Origin: CAZOZZ01 sp965247425
GTDB lineage: Bacteria > Acidobacteriota > Terriglobia > 20CM-2-55-15
NCBI GenBank assembly: GCA_965247425.1
Contig: OZ252023.1
Span: forward strand, 3,968,001-4,032,000
Direction: 5' to 3'
DNA: 64,000 nucleotides
Below, one piece after another: positions 43,304-52,503 of the stretch (position 1 is its first letter; the number at the start of each line of letters is the position of its first letter). Both the position numbers and the translations under genes were made by a program. The notes under the pieces were generated by a model. That model saw only the letters and a list, made by a program, of their open reading frames with translations. It was not told where the DNA came from and searched no databases.

Positions 43304-44665
43304 ATGACACAGTACCGAGCTGTTGCGGGGGTCACCGGCCTGGCGATCGCGGGCTTCCTTTCTCTGATCTCTTTCGGGCCGACATATGCCGGACAGTCAA
43401 CTCCCGTGACGGCGGACGCCGCCTTCGAACGTTTCTGGGATGCCGACTCCCCCGAAGAGGCGGCCGACCGCGTGGACGCCATCCTCAAATCGGGCGTCAC
43501 GTTTGAAGACGCGTACGATCGGTTGGCTACCGGCCGGGCATATACGGCGCAGGAGTCCGGAGTGGTCATGCGGACCAACCGCATGGACCGCGTCGATCAC
43601 TACTATGCGGTCACCGTGCCGCCATCGTACGACCCGGAGAAAAGCTACCCGGTGCGTTTTCAACTCCACGGTGGCGTGGGTGGCCGGACTTCCAATCAAC
43701 CGGGGGGTAACGGAGCGATGCGCTCCCTGGTCGGTGCCGAGCAGTTCTACGTCATTCCGTATTCCTGGATCGACTCTCCCTGGTGGAGTGATGACCAGGT
43801 GCGCAACCTTTCGGCGATCGTCGACTCCCTCAAGCGACATTACAACATCGACGAGAATGGTGTTGTGGTTTCGGGCGTGTCCGACGGAGGGACCGGCGCC
43901 TACTACATCGCAATGCGGGATACGACACCATACGCCAGCTTCCTGCCGTTGAACGGATTTCTCATGGTGCTGGGCAATGACCGTATCGATAACGGCACGC
44001 TGCACCCGCACAACCTGGCGAACAAACCGTGGTTCATCGTCAATGGAGGTCGGGATCGCCTCTATCCCACCGCCATCATCGACCCGCTCGTCGATCACCT
44101 GAAGAACGGTGGAGTCCGCGTCGACTACCATCCGCAGCCTGAGGCGGGCCACAACACGCGGTGGTGGCCCGAGATGAAGGACCCGTTCGAGCAATTCGTC
44201 GCCGACCATCCCAGAGATCCGCACCCCGCCCGGATGACTTGGGAGGCCAGCTACGAACTGGAACAGAGCCGCGCCCACTGGCTCGTTATCGACCGACTGG
44301 GCGTGCAGCCAAACGATGCGAGGGGAATGCCGAGCTTGAACGACGCGGGCGATGTCCCCGTGATGAAGCGCCATGCGGACGCCGACGGGCGCCTGTTCCG
44401 GAAGGGCTTCGCCTCGGGACGCGTCGACGTCAGCCGTAGCGGCAACACGTTCCATGCGACGTCTCGAGGCGTGGCACGGTTCACGATTCTTCTCTCACCG
44501 GATGCTGTCGATTTCAGCGAGCCCATTACGGTGACCGTAAACGGGCGGACCGCTTTTTCGGGTGTGGTAAATCCGGATCTGGCAACCCTGCTCCAATGGG
44601 CCGCACGGGACAACGACCGCACGATGCTGTATAGCGCCGAGGTCCAGATTCGTCTCGACGATTGA
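43304..44665 (+). CDS. exported esterase-like alpha/beta hydrolase
   Basis: A 453-residue protein. The signal sequence (VTGLAIAGFLSLISFG) leads to a helical linker and a hydrolase core: YPVRFQLHGGVGG (oxyanion), VVVSGVSDGGTGAYY (nucleophile Ser), VNGGRDRLYP (acid) and EAGHNTRWW (His). The last 150 residues form a beta-rich module (FTILLSPDAVDFSEPITVTVNG). The ATG at 43304 gives the signal peptide; the upstream open frame lacks a ribosome site. It resembles PHB-depolymerase/feruloyl-esterase-type enzymes; substrate unknown. Confidence 0.78.
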   Translation: MTQYRAVAGVTGLAIAGFLSLISFGPTYAGQSTPVTADAAFERFWDADSPEEAADRVDAILKSGVTFEDAYDRLATGRAYTAQESGVVMRTNRMDRVDHYYAVTVPPSYDPEKSYPVRFQLHGGVGGRTSNQPGGNGAMRSLVGAEQFYVIPYSWIDSPWWSDDQVRNLSAIVDSLKRHYNIDENGVVVSGVSDGGTGAYYIAMRDTTPYASFLPLNGFLMVLGNDRIDNGTLHPHNLANKPWFIVNGGRDRLYPTAIIDPLVDHLKNGGVRVDYHPQPEAGHNTRWWPEMKDPFEQFVADHPRDPHPARMTWEASYELEQSRAHWLVIDRLGVQPNDARGMPSLNDAGDVPVMKRHADADGRLFRKGFASGRVDVSRSGNTFHATSRGVARFTILLSPDAVDFSEPITVTVNGRTAFSGVVNPDLATLLQWAARDNDRTMLYSAEVQIRLDD

Positions 44666-45029
44666 ACTGTTCGCGCCCTTTGAAGGTCAAGGCATGACCT
44701 CTGTGTCGAAGTTGGGGTTGAAGTATCTGGGTGCCAGGGGGGACCCTTCGGGTGGATCGGGGACCACATAGAAGGTGCCGGCCGAGACAGGGCTGCTCTT
44801 GCGAAATGGCTGTCCCAACAGGCCAATCACTTTGGGCCACACGAATATGGCTTGATAAGAGTGATTCGAGGGACCGGGAAAGTTCCATCCGAGTGCCACC
44901 CGAAGGCAACCGTAGGCTTTCCGTTCAGACCCTCAGCCCTGATTTTGCTTGTCTCGGGCCCGCTCTTGCCATTGAATAGGGGCTTTGCGCTAAGCGGAGG
45001 TATCATTTTCGGTCAAGCGGAGGTATCGA
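44666..45029. other. intergenic region with a possible gene remnant and a short direct repeat
   Basis: On the minus strand 44687-44899 reads a proline-rich 70-residue tail (GLLGQPFRKSSPVSAGTFYVVPDPPEGSPL...) that looks like the end of a real protein, but no start or domain is seen. AAGCGGAGGTATC occurs twice just before the next gene (near 44994 and 45015). Confidence 0.4.
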
Positions 45030-45914
45030 ATGCTAAAAAGAGTCTTCACAGCTACCCTTGTCGCGGTTGGAGTGCTGGGCTTTGTGTCCGTGGTAGGAAA
45101 CTGGACCACTGCGATCGACGCAGAATTCCTGGTATACGGTCAGAGCAGCGGTGGCACCGGTGGTGGCGGCGGCCAGACAGGGACGAGTACGACGACGGTG
45201 ACCAACATCATCCCACAGGTCGCTGCCGGGTCGTTTGACGGTGGGGCGAACAGCTTCACGACGATCATCCAGGTGATCAACCACGATAGTAGCGCGTCCT
45301 CGACGCTCATGGTCGAACTGTTCGACACATTGGGTGCCGCCTCGACCGTTCCGTTTACGACCACCGACTCGACTGCACCGACGTTCACCGGATCGGTGAG
45401 TTCGCTGACAATTCCGTCGAACAGTTCTATCGTCCTGACATCCGGTACTCCTTCAAGTGGAGCGACCAACTGGGCCCGGATCACTACGGATCGCGCTGTT
45501 GCGGTCTTGACGGTGTTCGAATTCCGGACCTCTGCGGGGACTCTGGTCTCGCGGGTCGGCGTTCCGGCAGTCTCGTCGAACATGACGAAATTCGTCATGC
45601 CGCGGCTGAGAAACGTGACCGATAACGTCACCACCGCGTTCGCGATGGTCAACACTTCGAGTGCGTCGGAGACCATAACCGGGAAGCTCTATTCGACGAG
45701 CGGCTCGGTCCTGGGAACAGGGACCCTGACTCTGGCGGCGGGTAACCACAAGGCCCAGTTTGCGACGGAGTTCTTCAGTCTGACCGGTGAAACCGGATCG
45801 GCCTCGTTCTCTCATATCGTCTTCGAGGCGACGACGGCGTCGATGGCGGCAACCGCTCTCGTGTTCGAAGGCGGCCAGACGGCGTCGTTCCCGGTTATCG
45901 ACATCAGTAACTGA
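45030..45914 (+). CDS. exported Ser/Thr-rich beta protein of unknown function
   Basis: A 294-residue exported protein. The signal sequence (FTATLVAVGVLGFVSVVG) is followed by a Gly/Thr-rich linker (SSGGTGGGGGQTGTSTTTV) and two similar beta-sandwich-like halves: GANSFTTIIQVINHDSSASSTLMVELF and NVTTAFAMVNTSSASETITGKLYS. The duplicated half suggests a repeated Ig-like or fibronectin-like unit. Ser and Thr are unusually frequent. No enzyme motif is visible. A hairpin repeat follows the stop. Confidence 0.7.
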   Translation: MLKRVFTATLVAVGVLGFVSVVGNWTTAIDAEFLVYGQSSGGTGGGGGQTGTSTTTVTNIIPQVAAGSFDGGANSFTTIIQVINHDSSASSTLMVELFDTLGAASTVPFTTTDSTAPTFTGSVSSLTIPSNSSIVLTSGTPSSGATNWARITTDRAVAVLTVFEFRTSAGTLVSRVGVPAVSSNMTKFVMPRLRNVTDNVTTAFAMVNTSSASETITGKLYSTSGSVLGTGTLTLAAGNHKAQFATEFFSLTGETGSASFSHIVFEATTASMAATALVFEGGQTASFPVIDISN

Positions 45915-45935
45915 CCCTAATGCCGATTTTGTAAT

Positions 45936-46007
45936 TCGGGGACGGAGGAAAATCTTGCGGAGTCCCCGGCCGGGGGCTTGGCGCGTGGGTTTTTCCTCCG
46001 TCCCCGA
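45936..46007. terminator. REP-like double hairpin between convergent genes
   Basis: TCGGGGACGGAGGAAAA (45936-45952) is the exact reverse complement of 45991-46007, with an inner hairpin (CCCCGGCCGGGG) between. It lies between two converging genes and ends in T- and A-runs on both sides, so it can terminate in both directions. The arm sequence recurs at 19923-19938, which points to a dispersed repeat. Confidence 0.65.
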
Positions 46008-46058
46008 AACTCGCCCCAAAGAGACTGATCCCTCCTTCCGGGCATTCCCGCGAGGTGG

Positions 46059-46979
46059 CTATTTGGTTTCGAACACCCAGACCCCGTCCCAATCCGAGGG
46101 CGGAGGCGATTGGCGTAGTTGGGCGATGCGGTCCAGATAGACCGTCGGTAGGCCGTCGGCCGGGTCGATTTCGAGGCAGGTCTCGAAGGCCGTCTCGGCA
46201 GCGTCCCAATCCTGGACTCGATAGGCGGCCAGGCCTTCCTCGAACTGTTTGGCGGTGGCGTCCCCTTGGCGGGACAGCAATTCGTATACCCGCGAGGGCT
46301 CGGCCTTGCCCTTGACCCGGATCAGATCCAGCTCTCGCATCCCAATGGTCCCGGCCAGTTCCATGGTGCGTTCCGAAATCATCACCCGAGTGCCATAGGC
46401 CTTGTTGGCTGCCTCAAGCCTCGAACCCAGGTTCACCGTATCGCCCATCACGGTGAAGCTGCGCGAGGCCGGAGAACCGATGGTGCCGACCATCATATCA
46501 CCGGTCGCAATGCCGATGCGTAGGTCGATATCGAGATCGGCCGCCTGGCCGCCGATCTCGCAGGCAACCTCGGTTCGAAACGTTGCCAGATGATCGATCG
46601 CCGCCAGCGCCGCGTCACAGGCAAGTCGCGCGTGTTCGTCAGGGCTCGTGAACGGCGGGCCCCAATACGCCATCACTGCGTCGCCCATGAACTTGTCGAC
46701 GACGCCGGCTTTTCCCGAAACGGCTTCGGTCATATGGGAGAAAAACCTGTTGATCATGCGCACCAGGTCGTCAGCGGCGAAGTGTTCGGATATGGCGACG
46801 AAGCCCTTGAGGTCGATGAACATCACCGTCATTTCCCGGCGTTCGCCGCCCGATTCGGCAAACCCAGGATCTTCCAGGAGGTTGGTGACGATGCGCGGGT
46901 CCATGTACTTGCCGAAGGTGTCCTTGATGCGTTCTTTGAGTCTGAGCCCGTCCACCATGCTGTTGAACGAACCGGTCAA
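46059..46979 (-). pseudogene. class III adenylate/guanylate cyclase, catalytic part after premature stop
   Basis: The 306-residue reading has the end of a HAMP linker, a class III cyclase domain and a TPR-like tail. Metal-binding aspartates are in MTVMFIDLKGFVAI and DKFMGDAVMAYWGPP; the transition-state region is MGDTVNLGSRLEAANKAYG. The tail (EEGLAAYRVQDWDAAETAFETCLEIDP) resembles one TPR. In the same frame, upstream codons run through TAG at 47013-47015 into the sensor half, so the first methionine here (46979) is inside the original protein. Confidence 0.85.
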
Positions 46980-47012
46980 TTGCCCGACTTCGTCGCGGCT
47001 AATGATATCGAT

Positions 47013-47765
47013 CTAGACATCGAGATCGCCCGCTTCCACAGCCTCGGTGCCCGCGACAAGGTTGCGCACGGCCCCGACGAGGGCACGGGTGACGACGATA
47101 GAAAAACCAAAACCAAGCAAGGCCGCGATTGCGGTGAGCACGCTGTTCGTGATCAGGAGTGCCTGTTCGTCCCTGTCCGCGTCGGCGACGGCGCGGTTGA
47201 CCAGGTCCTCGGCGTGGCGACGCAAGGTGGCGATGGACTCAGCGGTCCTGTCCTGGCGTAGGTCGAATTCTTCCAACAGTTCGAGGAACAACTGGTGATC
47301 GTTGTTCTCGACGGCGTCGAGCAGCGCGTCGCCCTGCCCGCGCAACTCCCGGTATTCGTTTTCGATTTCGCCGAGATCCGTGGTCATGACCTCGATGGTT
47401 CTCAGGGCATGGCGGCCGAGGTCGTCGTCGAGCTCGGTCTCTAACAGGAACCTGGCGCCGGCGAGTTCTCTTACCACCGCCTGGCCACGCAGGGCGTAAT
47501 GGTTGCGCTGTTCTTCGATCGTTTCCGGCGCACCGCGTTCTTCCTCGGTCAGCAGCTGCAATCGTTCTAGAAAGACGGCCTGTTCCAGAATATGAATCTC
47601 GATGCGGGCAATTCCTTCAGCAACGGGAATTTGTTTGCTCGATATGCTGGCCAGGTCGTCCGCGATGTTGTCGATGAGTCTGATCGAATAAAGCGCAACG
47701 ACCAGCATCAACGCGAGCGTGACGACGGCGATGCTGAGAATCTTCTGGCCCACGTTGAATCGCAT
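47013..47765 (-). pseudogene. sensor half of the class III cyclase, ending at an amber codon
   Basis: A 250-residue reading: first membrane helix (ILSIAVVTLALMLVVALYSI), a long helical periplasmic region rich in Glu and Leu, a second helix (LTAIAALLGFGFSIVVTRALVG) and the start of HAMP (LVAGTEAVEAGDLDV). The next codon is TAG and the following codons (IDIISRDEVGQL) continue the HAMP in the same frame. Read through, the protein would be 568 residues. It would sense an external signal and make cAMP or cGMP. Confidence 0.85.
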
Positions 47766-47911
47766 GATCGTTCCCGTTGCCGCCTTTACCGATCAGAAGG
47801 GGTTTGAGGCTTGCTTCGAAAAACATACCAGAACTTCGAGATGAACGGAACGGCCGAACGGCGAACCCCGATGGAACTGAACAGGCCAGTTCAGTACACT
47901 TGCCCCTCCCT

Positions 47912-48203
47912 GTGTCCTGTCCCGTAAATACGCTTGCTATCTCCGATGGACGTTGCCAGAAGCGACGAGTGCATTGGGGCATTCTATAAACGTGAGTGTG
48001 AGCCGATCGGCTCGGGAGTGTGAACCCGATCGGCTCGGCCCTGGCAACCAGCAACTTCCATCGGCCCTACGGGTTCGGGCGGAACGGCGCCGTCTTTGGA
48101 GTCTCTCCTCCTCACAATGACGAGCATTGCCACGTCGTCGCTCCGCCAAATCCAGCACCGTTCGCCTCCGAAATATAGCAAGCGTATTTACGGGACAGGA
48201 CAC
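47912..48203. repeat. miniature inverted-repeat element (29-bp arms)
   Basis: 47912-47940 (beginning GTGTCCTGTCCCGTAAATAC) is the exact reverse complement of 48175-48203, bounding a 292-bp unit. Inside are tandem copies of a CCGATCGGCTCGG motif including the palindrome GAGCCGATCGGCTC near 48000. The right arm overlaps the last base of the typA stop codon. No gene is seen within. Confidence 0.72.
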
Positions 48204-50011
48204 TAATTCCCCCGCGCCGCATGTTGTTTTCTATCGTTCGGGTCGAGGTGACGCTTGCGGAGGCGCAGGCTTTTCGGAGTGACTTCGATCAACTCGTCGT
48301 CACGGATGAATTCCAGGGACTGTTCGAGCGACATCCGAAGCGGCGGAACGATTTTCTCGTACGTGTCGGATACCGAGGCACGCATGTTCGTCAGCTTCTT
48401 TTCTTTGGTGATGTTCACATCCAGATCGGCGTCCCGGCTGTTTTCCCCGACCAGCATGCCGCGGTAAACCTTGTCGGTTGGCGCGACGAACAACTCGCCG
48501 CGTTCCTGCAGATTGATCACCGCGAAACCGGTGACGGGACCCGGTCGGTCGGCGACCAGCGCTCCAGTGGCCCGGTGTTTGATGTCGCCGGCCCAGGGCT
48601 TGTACTCGTTGAACATGTGTGTCAGGATCCCGGTGCCCTTCGTGTCGGTGAGAAATTCGGTCCGGTATCCGATCAGCCCCCGGCTTGGGAGGTCGAACTC
48701 CAGTCGGACCCGACCGGAGCCGTGATTGACCATCTTCACCATCACGCCTTTACGTGTGCCGAGTTTTTGCACAACGATGCCCATGTAGTCCTCTGCCACA
48801 TCGATCAGAGCCAATTCGTACGGTTCGTGTCTGCTCCCATCGACAGTCCGTGTGATGACGCGTGGCATCCCGACCGAAAACTCGTAGCCTTCGCGCCGCA
48901 TCTGTTCGATAAGAATCGCCAGTTGAAGCTCTCCACGACCGAACACCTGGAAACGGTCCGGTGAATCGGTCGTTTCCACCCTCATCGAGAGGTTGTTGCG
49001 GGCTTCCTTCATCAGCCGGTCGCGCACGTGACGCGAGGTGACGTACGGACCGTCCCTTCCGCTGAACGGAGAGTTGTTGATCGAAAACTCCATCGACATC
49101 GTGGGCTCATCCACGTGCAACGGCGCGAGAGGGTGGGGGTCTTCGCCGTCGGCGATGCTCTCGCCCAGACCGATCCCGGTCATGCCGGCGACTGCGACGA
49201 TGTCTCCGGGACCGGCGTCGGGGACCGAAACCCGTTCCAGGCCCTCGTAGACGAACAACTCGGTCACTTCGGCCGGAGTTTGCGATTCGTCCCGGTGGCA
49301 GAGCGTTACCTTCTGCCGGTGGCGAATGGTCCCGTCAACGATCCGTCCGATCGCCAGAGGCCCGCGGTAATCGTCCGGCTGCACCGTCGTCACCAACATC
49401 TGAAACGACCGGTCCGCCTCACCTGTGGGTGCGGGGATGTGGTCGACGATCATTTCGAATAGCGGCCGCAGATCGTGGAGCGGCTCGGAGAGCGAGGGCG
49501 AGCACTTGCCTTCCCGTGCCACCGAGTACATGACGGGGAACTCGATCTGCTGTTCTGTTGCGTCCAGGTCGATGAACAGGTCGTAGACTTCGTTCAGTAC
49601 CTCTTCAGGGCGTGCGTCCTTCCGGTCGATCTTGTTGATGATGACGATGGCGGGAAGCGCAAGCTCCAGGGCTTTCGACAGTACGAACCGAGTCTGAGGC
49701 AGTGGGCCTTCGGCTGCGTCGACGAGCAGCATGATGCCGTCCACCATCCCGAGCGTGCGTTCCACTTCACCGCCGAAGTCGGCGTGTCCCGGCGTGTCGA
49801 CGATGTTGATCTTGACGTCACCGTAACGGATGGCCGTGTTCTTGGCCATGATCGTGATGCCTTTTTCGCGCTCCAGATCCATCGAGTCCATGACCCGATC
49901 CTGCACCGTCTGGTGATCGCGAAACGTCCCGCTTTGCCAGAGCATGGCGTCGACGAGCGTGGTCTTTCCGTGGTCGACGTGGGCGACGATGGCGATGTTA
50001 CGAAGATTCAT
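48203..50011 (-). CDS. typA: translational GTPase TypA/BipA
   Basis: A 602-residue ribosome-associated GTPase. G1 is AHVDHGKTT (10-18), G2 the GITI region (DLEREKGITIMAKNT), G3 DTPGHADFGGE and G4 INKIDRK. The elongation-factor-G-like domains and the typical BipA C-terminus follow (SRGLIGYRTEFLTDTKGTG, EYKPWAGDIKHR). TypA affects ribosome assembly and stress responses. Length is normal and the gene is intact. Its stop abuts the 29-bp arm of the inverted-repeat element. Confidence 0.97.
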   Translation of the reverse strand: MNLRNIAIVAHVDHGKTTLVDAMLWQSGTFRDHQTVQDRVMDSMDLEREKGITIMAKNTAIRYGDVKINIVDTPGHADFGGEVERTLGMVDGIMLLVDAAEGPLPQTRFVLSKALELALPAIVIINKIDRKDARPEEVLNEVYDLFIDLDATEQQIEFPVMYSVAREGKCSPSLSEPLHDLRPLFEMIVDHIPAPTGEADRSFQMLVTTVQPDDYRGPLAIGRIVDGTIRHRQKVTLCHRDESQTPAEVTELFVYEGLERVSVPDAGPGDIVAVAGMTGIGLGESIADGEDPHPLAPLHVDEPTMSMEFSINNSPFSGRDGPYVTSRHVRDRLMKEARNNLSMRVETTDSPDRFQVFGRGELQLAILIEQMRREGYEFSVGMPRVITRTVDGSRHEPYELALIDVAEDYMGIVVQKLGTRKGVMVKMVNHGSGRVRLEFDLPSRGLIGYRTEFLTDTKGTGILTHMFNEYKPWAGDIKHRATGALVADRPGPVTGFAVINLQERGELFVAPTDKVYRGMLVGENSRDADLDVNITKEKKLTNMRASVSDTYEKIVPPLRMSLEQSLEFIRDDELIEVTPKSLRLRKRHLDPNDRKQHAARGN

Positions 50012-50324
50012 TTCAATTCTTCATCCTGTTGAGATCGAGAGGTAAGTCCGGGCACCAGTCCCCGGTTCCGTTGTCAGTCCAATCCCCCATTGTGCCACAT
50101 TACCCCGACCACAAAATAGGGACAGGCACGACTGTCCCCTATTTGATCACCCATGTATCCAATAGTTTATGGCGTAGAATTTAGGGAGGGACAGACGTGC
50201 CTGTTCTTGTTGTCGGGCGTGCCGATGGCGCACACCTGTGCTTTCCATTCACAGGTGCCAGCGTCCATTCTCTAGTACCGTCAAAGACTTAGACATTGGA
50301 CGAGGACATGCAAAGACGCAGCGC
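50012..50324. other. intergenic region with a REP-like hairpin
   Basis: Between divergent typA and the Omp85-like gene. AAATAGGGACAG (50114-50125), loop GCACGA, CTGTCCCCTATTT (50132-50144) form a hairpin with one bulge. A similar GGGACAG...CTGTTC pair follows near 50191-50210. Such GGGACAG hairpins resemble REP elements. No promoter was resolved. Confidence 0.5.
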
Positions 50325-51872
50325 ATGAAACGATTTATCTGTGCGTTCTTCATCACGACAGTTTGGGTGAGCACGACGGTCGCGGCTCAGGTCCCGGCGG
50401 TGGATTCGCCCCCGACTATCGATACGGTCGAGATCACCGGGATCGACGACGACCGGCTGAGCCCCGGACTCCAACGAGACATCCGCGCCCTCGAAGGCCT
50501 GCCGCTCAACGCGGAGGCTGTTCAGGCGTTGACGGACCGCGTCGGCCAGGAACTCCCCGAATACATCGCGGCCACGCGAGAGATCGAGGCCACAACTGGC
50601 GAGGCCGACCGAATCCGGCTCATCTTCCTGGTCGCTCGGATCGGTGACGACGCGGCGCTGCGCTCCAATATCAATTCTCGCTACACGGTTGAAAGTGTCG
50701 AGATCGATGGCGTGGACGAATCGACCCTGAGTGACGAAGTCCGGACCGAAATGGAAGGCCTGGTGGGGGAACGACTCGACCAGAAGGAAGCCACACGGGT
50801 CCGTGAACGGATAGCCCGGGAACTCGGCCCACGCCAGCGGGTCTCCCGTCGAATCAGACGCGGCACTGTTCGAGATCGCATCCGTCTGATCTTCGAGGTG
50901 AAACGTGAGCCCTGGATACCATTTCGCGAACTGCCGTCCTTCTTCCTGTATCACTCGAAACAGAACTTCAGCCTTGCTGTCGAAGCGCCGATTGACTCCG
51001 GCGACAATCGGGTTTCCCTGTATGGCGCCTACAACGCAGACGAGTTGATCGAACGCTTCTCCGGATTTGGCATCGCATACCAGAATGTGCGGGTCGGAAC
51101 GGATCGACTGGGAGTCCGGGTAGCACTGGCACGCTACCGTCAGAAATGGGAGCCGTCGACACGGCTCGCCGTTCGGGATACCGAGGGTGTTCCCGTTACC
51201 TACCGCTCGCGTGTGAACTTCGAGGCCTCGATCACAGTCGCGATTACGCCCGAACTCAACTTCAGCTTTGGAGCCAGCATCTCCGAACTTGACAACGAGG
51301 CGTTGGCCGACTCCTCGGGGATGTCTGCCTTTGAGAGTGCCAACGCGGGGGTTGCCTCGTTCGGGTTTGAACGACTGTGGCAGGGGGAGGACTCCCGGCA
51401 ATCGTTCAAGAGTGGGTACGAGGCGCGGGTCGGAGCCGGAAACATTGACAGCGATTTCGTGTACTCCCGCCATTTCGGCCGCGCCATCTACACCTTCAAG
51501 CGTGACAGGAACCGGTTCTCGGGTCGTTTCCAGGCCGGGCGGATCGAGGGGACCGCACCCCTGTTCGAGAGATTCGCTCTCGGCGACTCCAGGACCCTGC
51601 GTGGCTGGAACAAGTTCGACCTGACCCCATACGGCGGGGATCGCGTCGTCTCCGGTTCCCTGGAGTATGGCTACTCGGTTTTCCAGTTGTTCTACGACAC
51701 AGGTGCGGTCTGGAACTCCGGTGAACTGGTTCGACCGAGGCACTCGGTCGGGTTCGGGCTACACGGGAGTGATCCCGAGGACGACTGGTTTCTCACGTTC
51801 GCGGTTCCACTCCAATCGTCCGGGTTCAATCCAGTCTTTACGGTGGGTGTCCGTATGAGGTCGGGGTTTTGA
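50325..51872 (+). CDS. Omp85/BamA-like outer membrane protein with POTRA domains
   Basis: A 515-residue protein. The signal peptide (MKRFICAFFITTVWVSTTVAAQ) is followed by two POTRA-like domains: TIDTVEITGIDDDRLSPGLQRDIRALEGLPLNAEAV and TVESVEIDGVDESTLSDEVRTEMEGLVGERLD. The rest is a beta barrel ending in GF with a surface-antigen motif (FALGDSRTLRGW) and terminal aromatic strand. It probably inserts or translocates outer-membrane proteins, and is smaller than BamA. The ATG at 50325 is chosen for the signal peptide; the open frame begins further up. The following gene overlaps or nearly overlaps its stop. Confidence 0.8.
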   Translation: MKRFICAFFITTVWVSTTVAAQVPAVDSPPTIDTVEITGIDDDRLSPGLQRDIRALEGLPLNAEAVQALTDRVGQELPEYIAATREIEATTGEADRIRLIFLVARIGDDAALRSNINSRYTVESVEIDGVDESTLSDEVRTEMEGLVGERLDQKEATRVRERIARELGPRQRVSRRIRRGTVRDRIRLIFEVKREPWIPFRELPSFFLYHSKQNFSLAVEAPIDSGDNRVSLYGAYNADELIERFSGFGIAYQNVRVGTDRLGVRVALARYRQKWEPSTRLAVRDTEGVPVTYRSRVNFEASITVAITPELNFSFGASISELDNEALADSSGMSAFESANAGVASFGFERLWQGEDSRQSFKSGYEARVGAGNIDSDFVYSRHFGRAIYTFKRDRNRFSGRFQAGRIEGTAPLFERFALGDSRTLRGWNKFDLTPYGGDRVVSGSLEYGYSVFQLFYDTGAVWNSGELVRPRHSVGFGLHGSDPEDDWFLTFAVPLQSSGFNPVFTVGVRMRSGF

Positions 51873-51889
51873 GGCGCCCCGTGGCATTG

Positions 51890-52460
51890 ATGCGGCGGAC
51901 GACACCGGTGTGGGTTTGTGTTCTGGTCGTGATCGGCACGGTGCTGGCGGCCGAACCGCTCAAGGCCCGTCTCGATGGTGATCGCCTGAAGGTGGCCGCG
52001 CCCTCGCTCCGCTTCCTCGTCGAGACGCCGCTCGAACACCTTCTCAACGGAACCGCGGTAACGTTCAGGCTGAGGCTCGACCTTCGCCAGAGTCTCGATG
52101 CCGCCGCCGCCCGGATCGATACCCAACGATGCATTGTCAGCTACGATCTCTGGGAAGAAAAGTTCGCTGTCACGCACCTGGCCCAGACTCCGACCTCGGT
52201 CTCCCACCTGACGGCCAGGGCGGCCGAGGCGTGGTGTGTGGACAAGCTTTTCGCTGCCCATAACGGGGCTCGCAAGCGACCAGTCGTTCTGGGTAAGATT
52301 AGAGTTTCTCGAGGAGAGCATGGCCGAACAGAACAAGGACTCGGGACCGTTCGGGCTGGCGCTGGGAAATCTTATCGATATTTTCAGTCGGCCGGACCGC
52401 GAACAATTGCTCCTGGGAGGGCAGGAAACGGGACCTGTGCGGCTCAGAGATCTGCGCTAG
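51890..52460 (+). pseudogene. DUF4390-like exported protein, frameshifted
   Basis: Starts with a signal sequence (MRRTTPVWVCVLVVIGTVLAAE) and LKARLDGDRLKVAAPSLRFLVETPLEHLLNGTAVTFRLRLDLR, the DUF4390 layout. The frame shifts near 52246-52252: after CVDKL the conserved ending reads SLPITGLASDQSFWVRLEF and ends LIDIFSRPDREQLLLGG in another frame, closing at 52460. A continuous frame running to 52483 is out of phase. DUF4390 followed by ntrY and ntrX is a gene order I recall from betaproteobacteria, supporting the assignment. Confidence 0.7.
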
Positions 52461-52503
52461 GAGTCTGCCGCGCGGGCTCCTAGCCGATGGCGAGGCACTT
52501 TCG

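Noticed and set aside
50289..51743. Minus-strand open frame opposite the Omp85-like gene
   Set aside because: No domain; plus strand has signal peptide, POTRA and barrel features.
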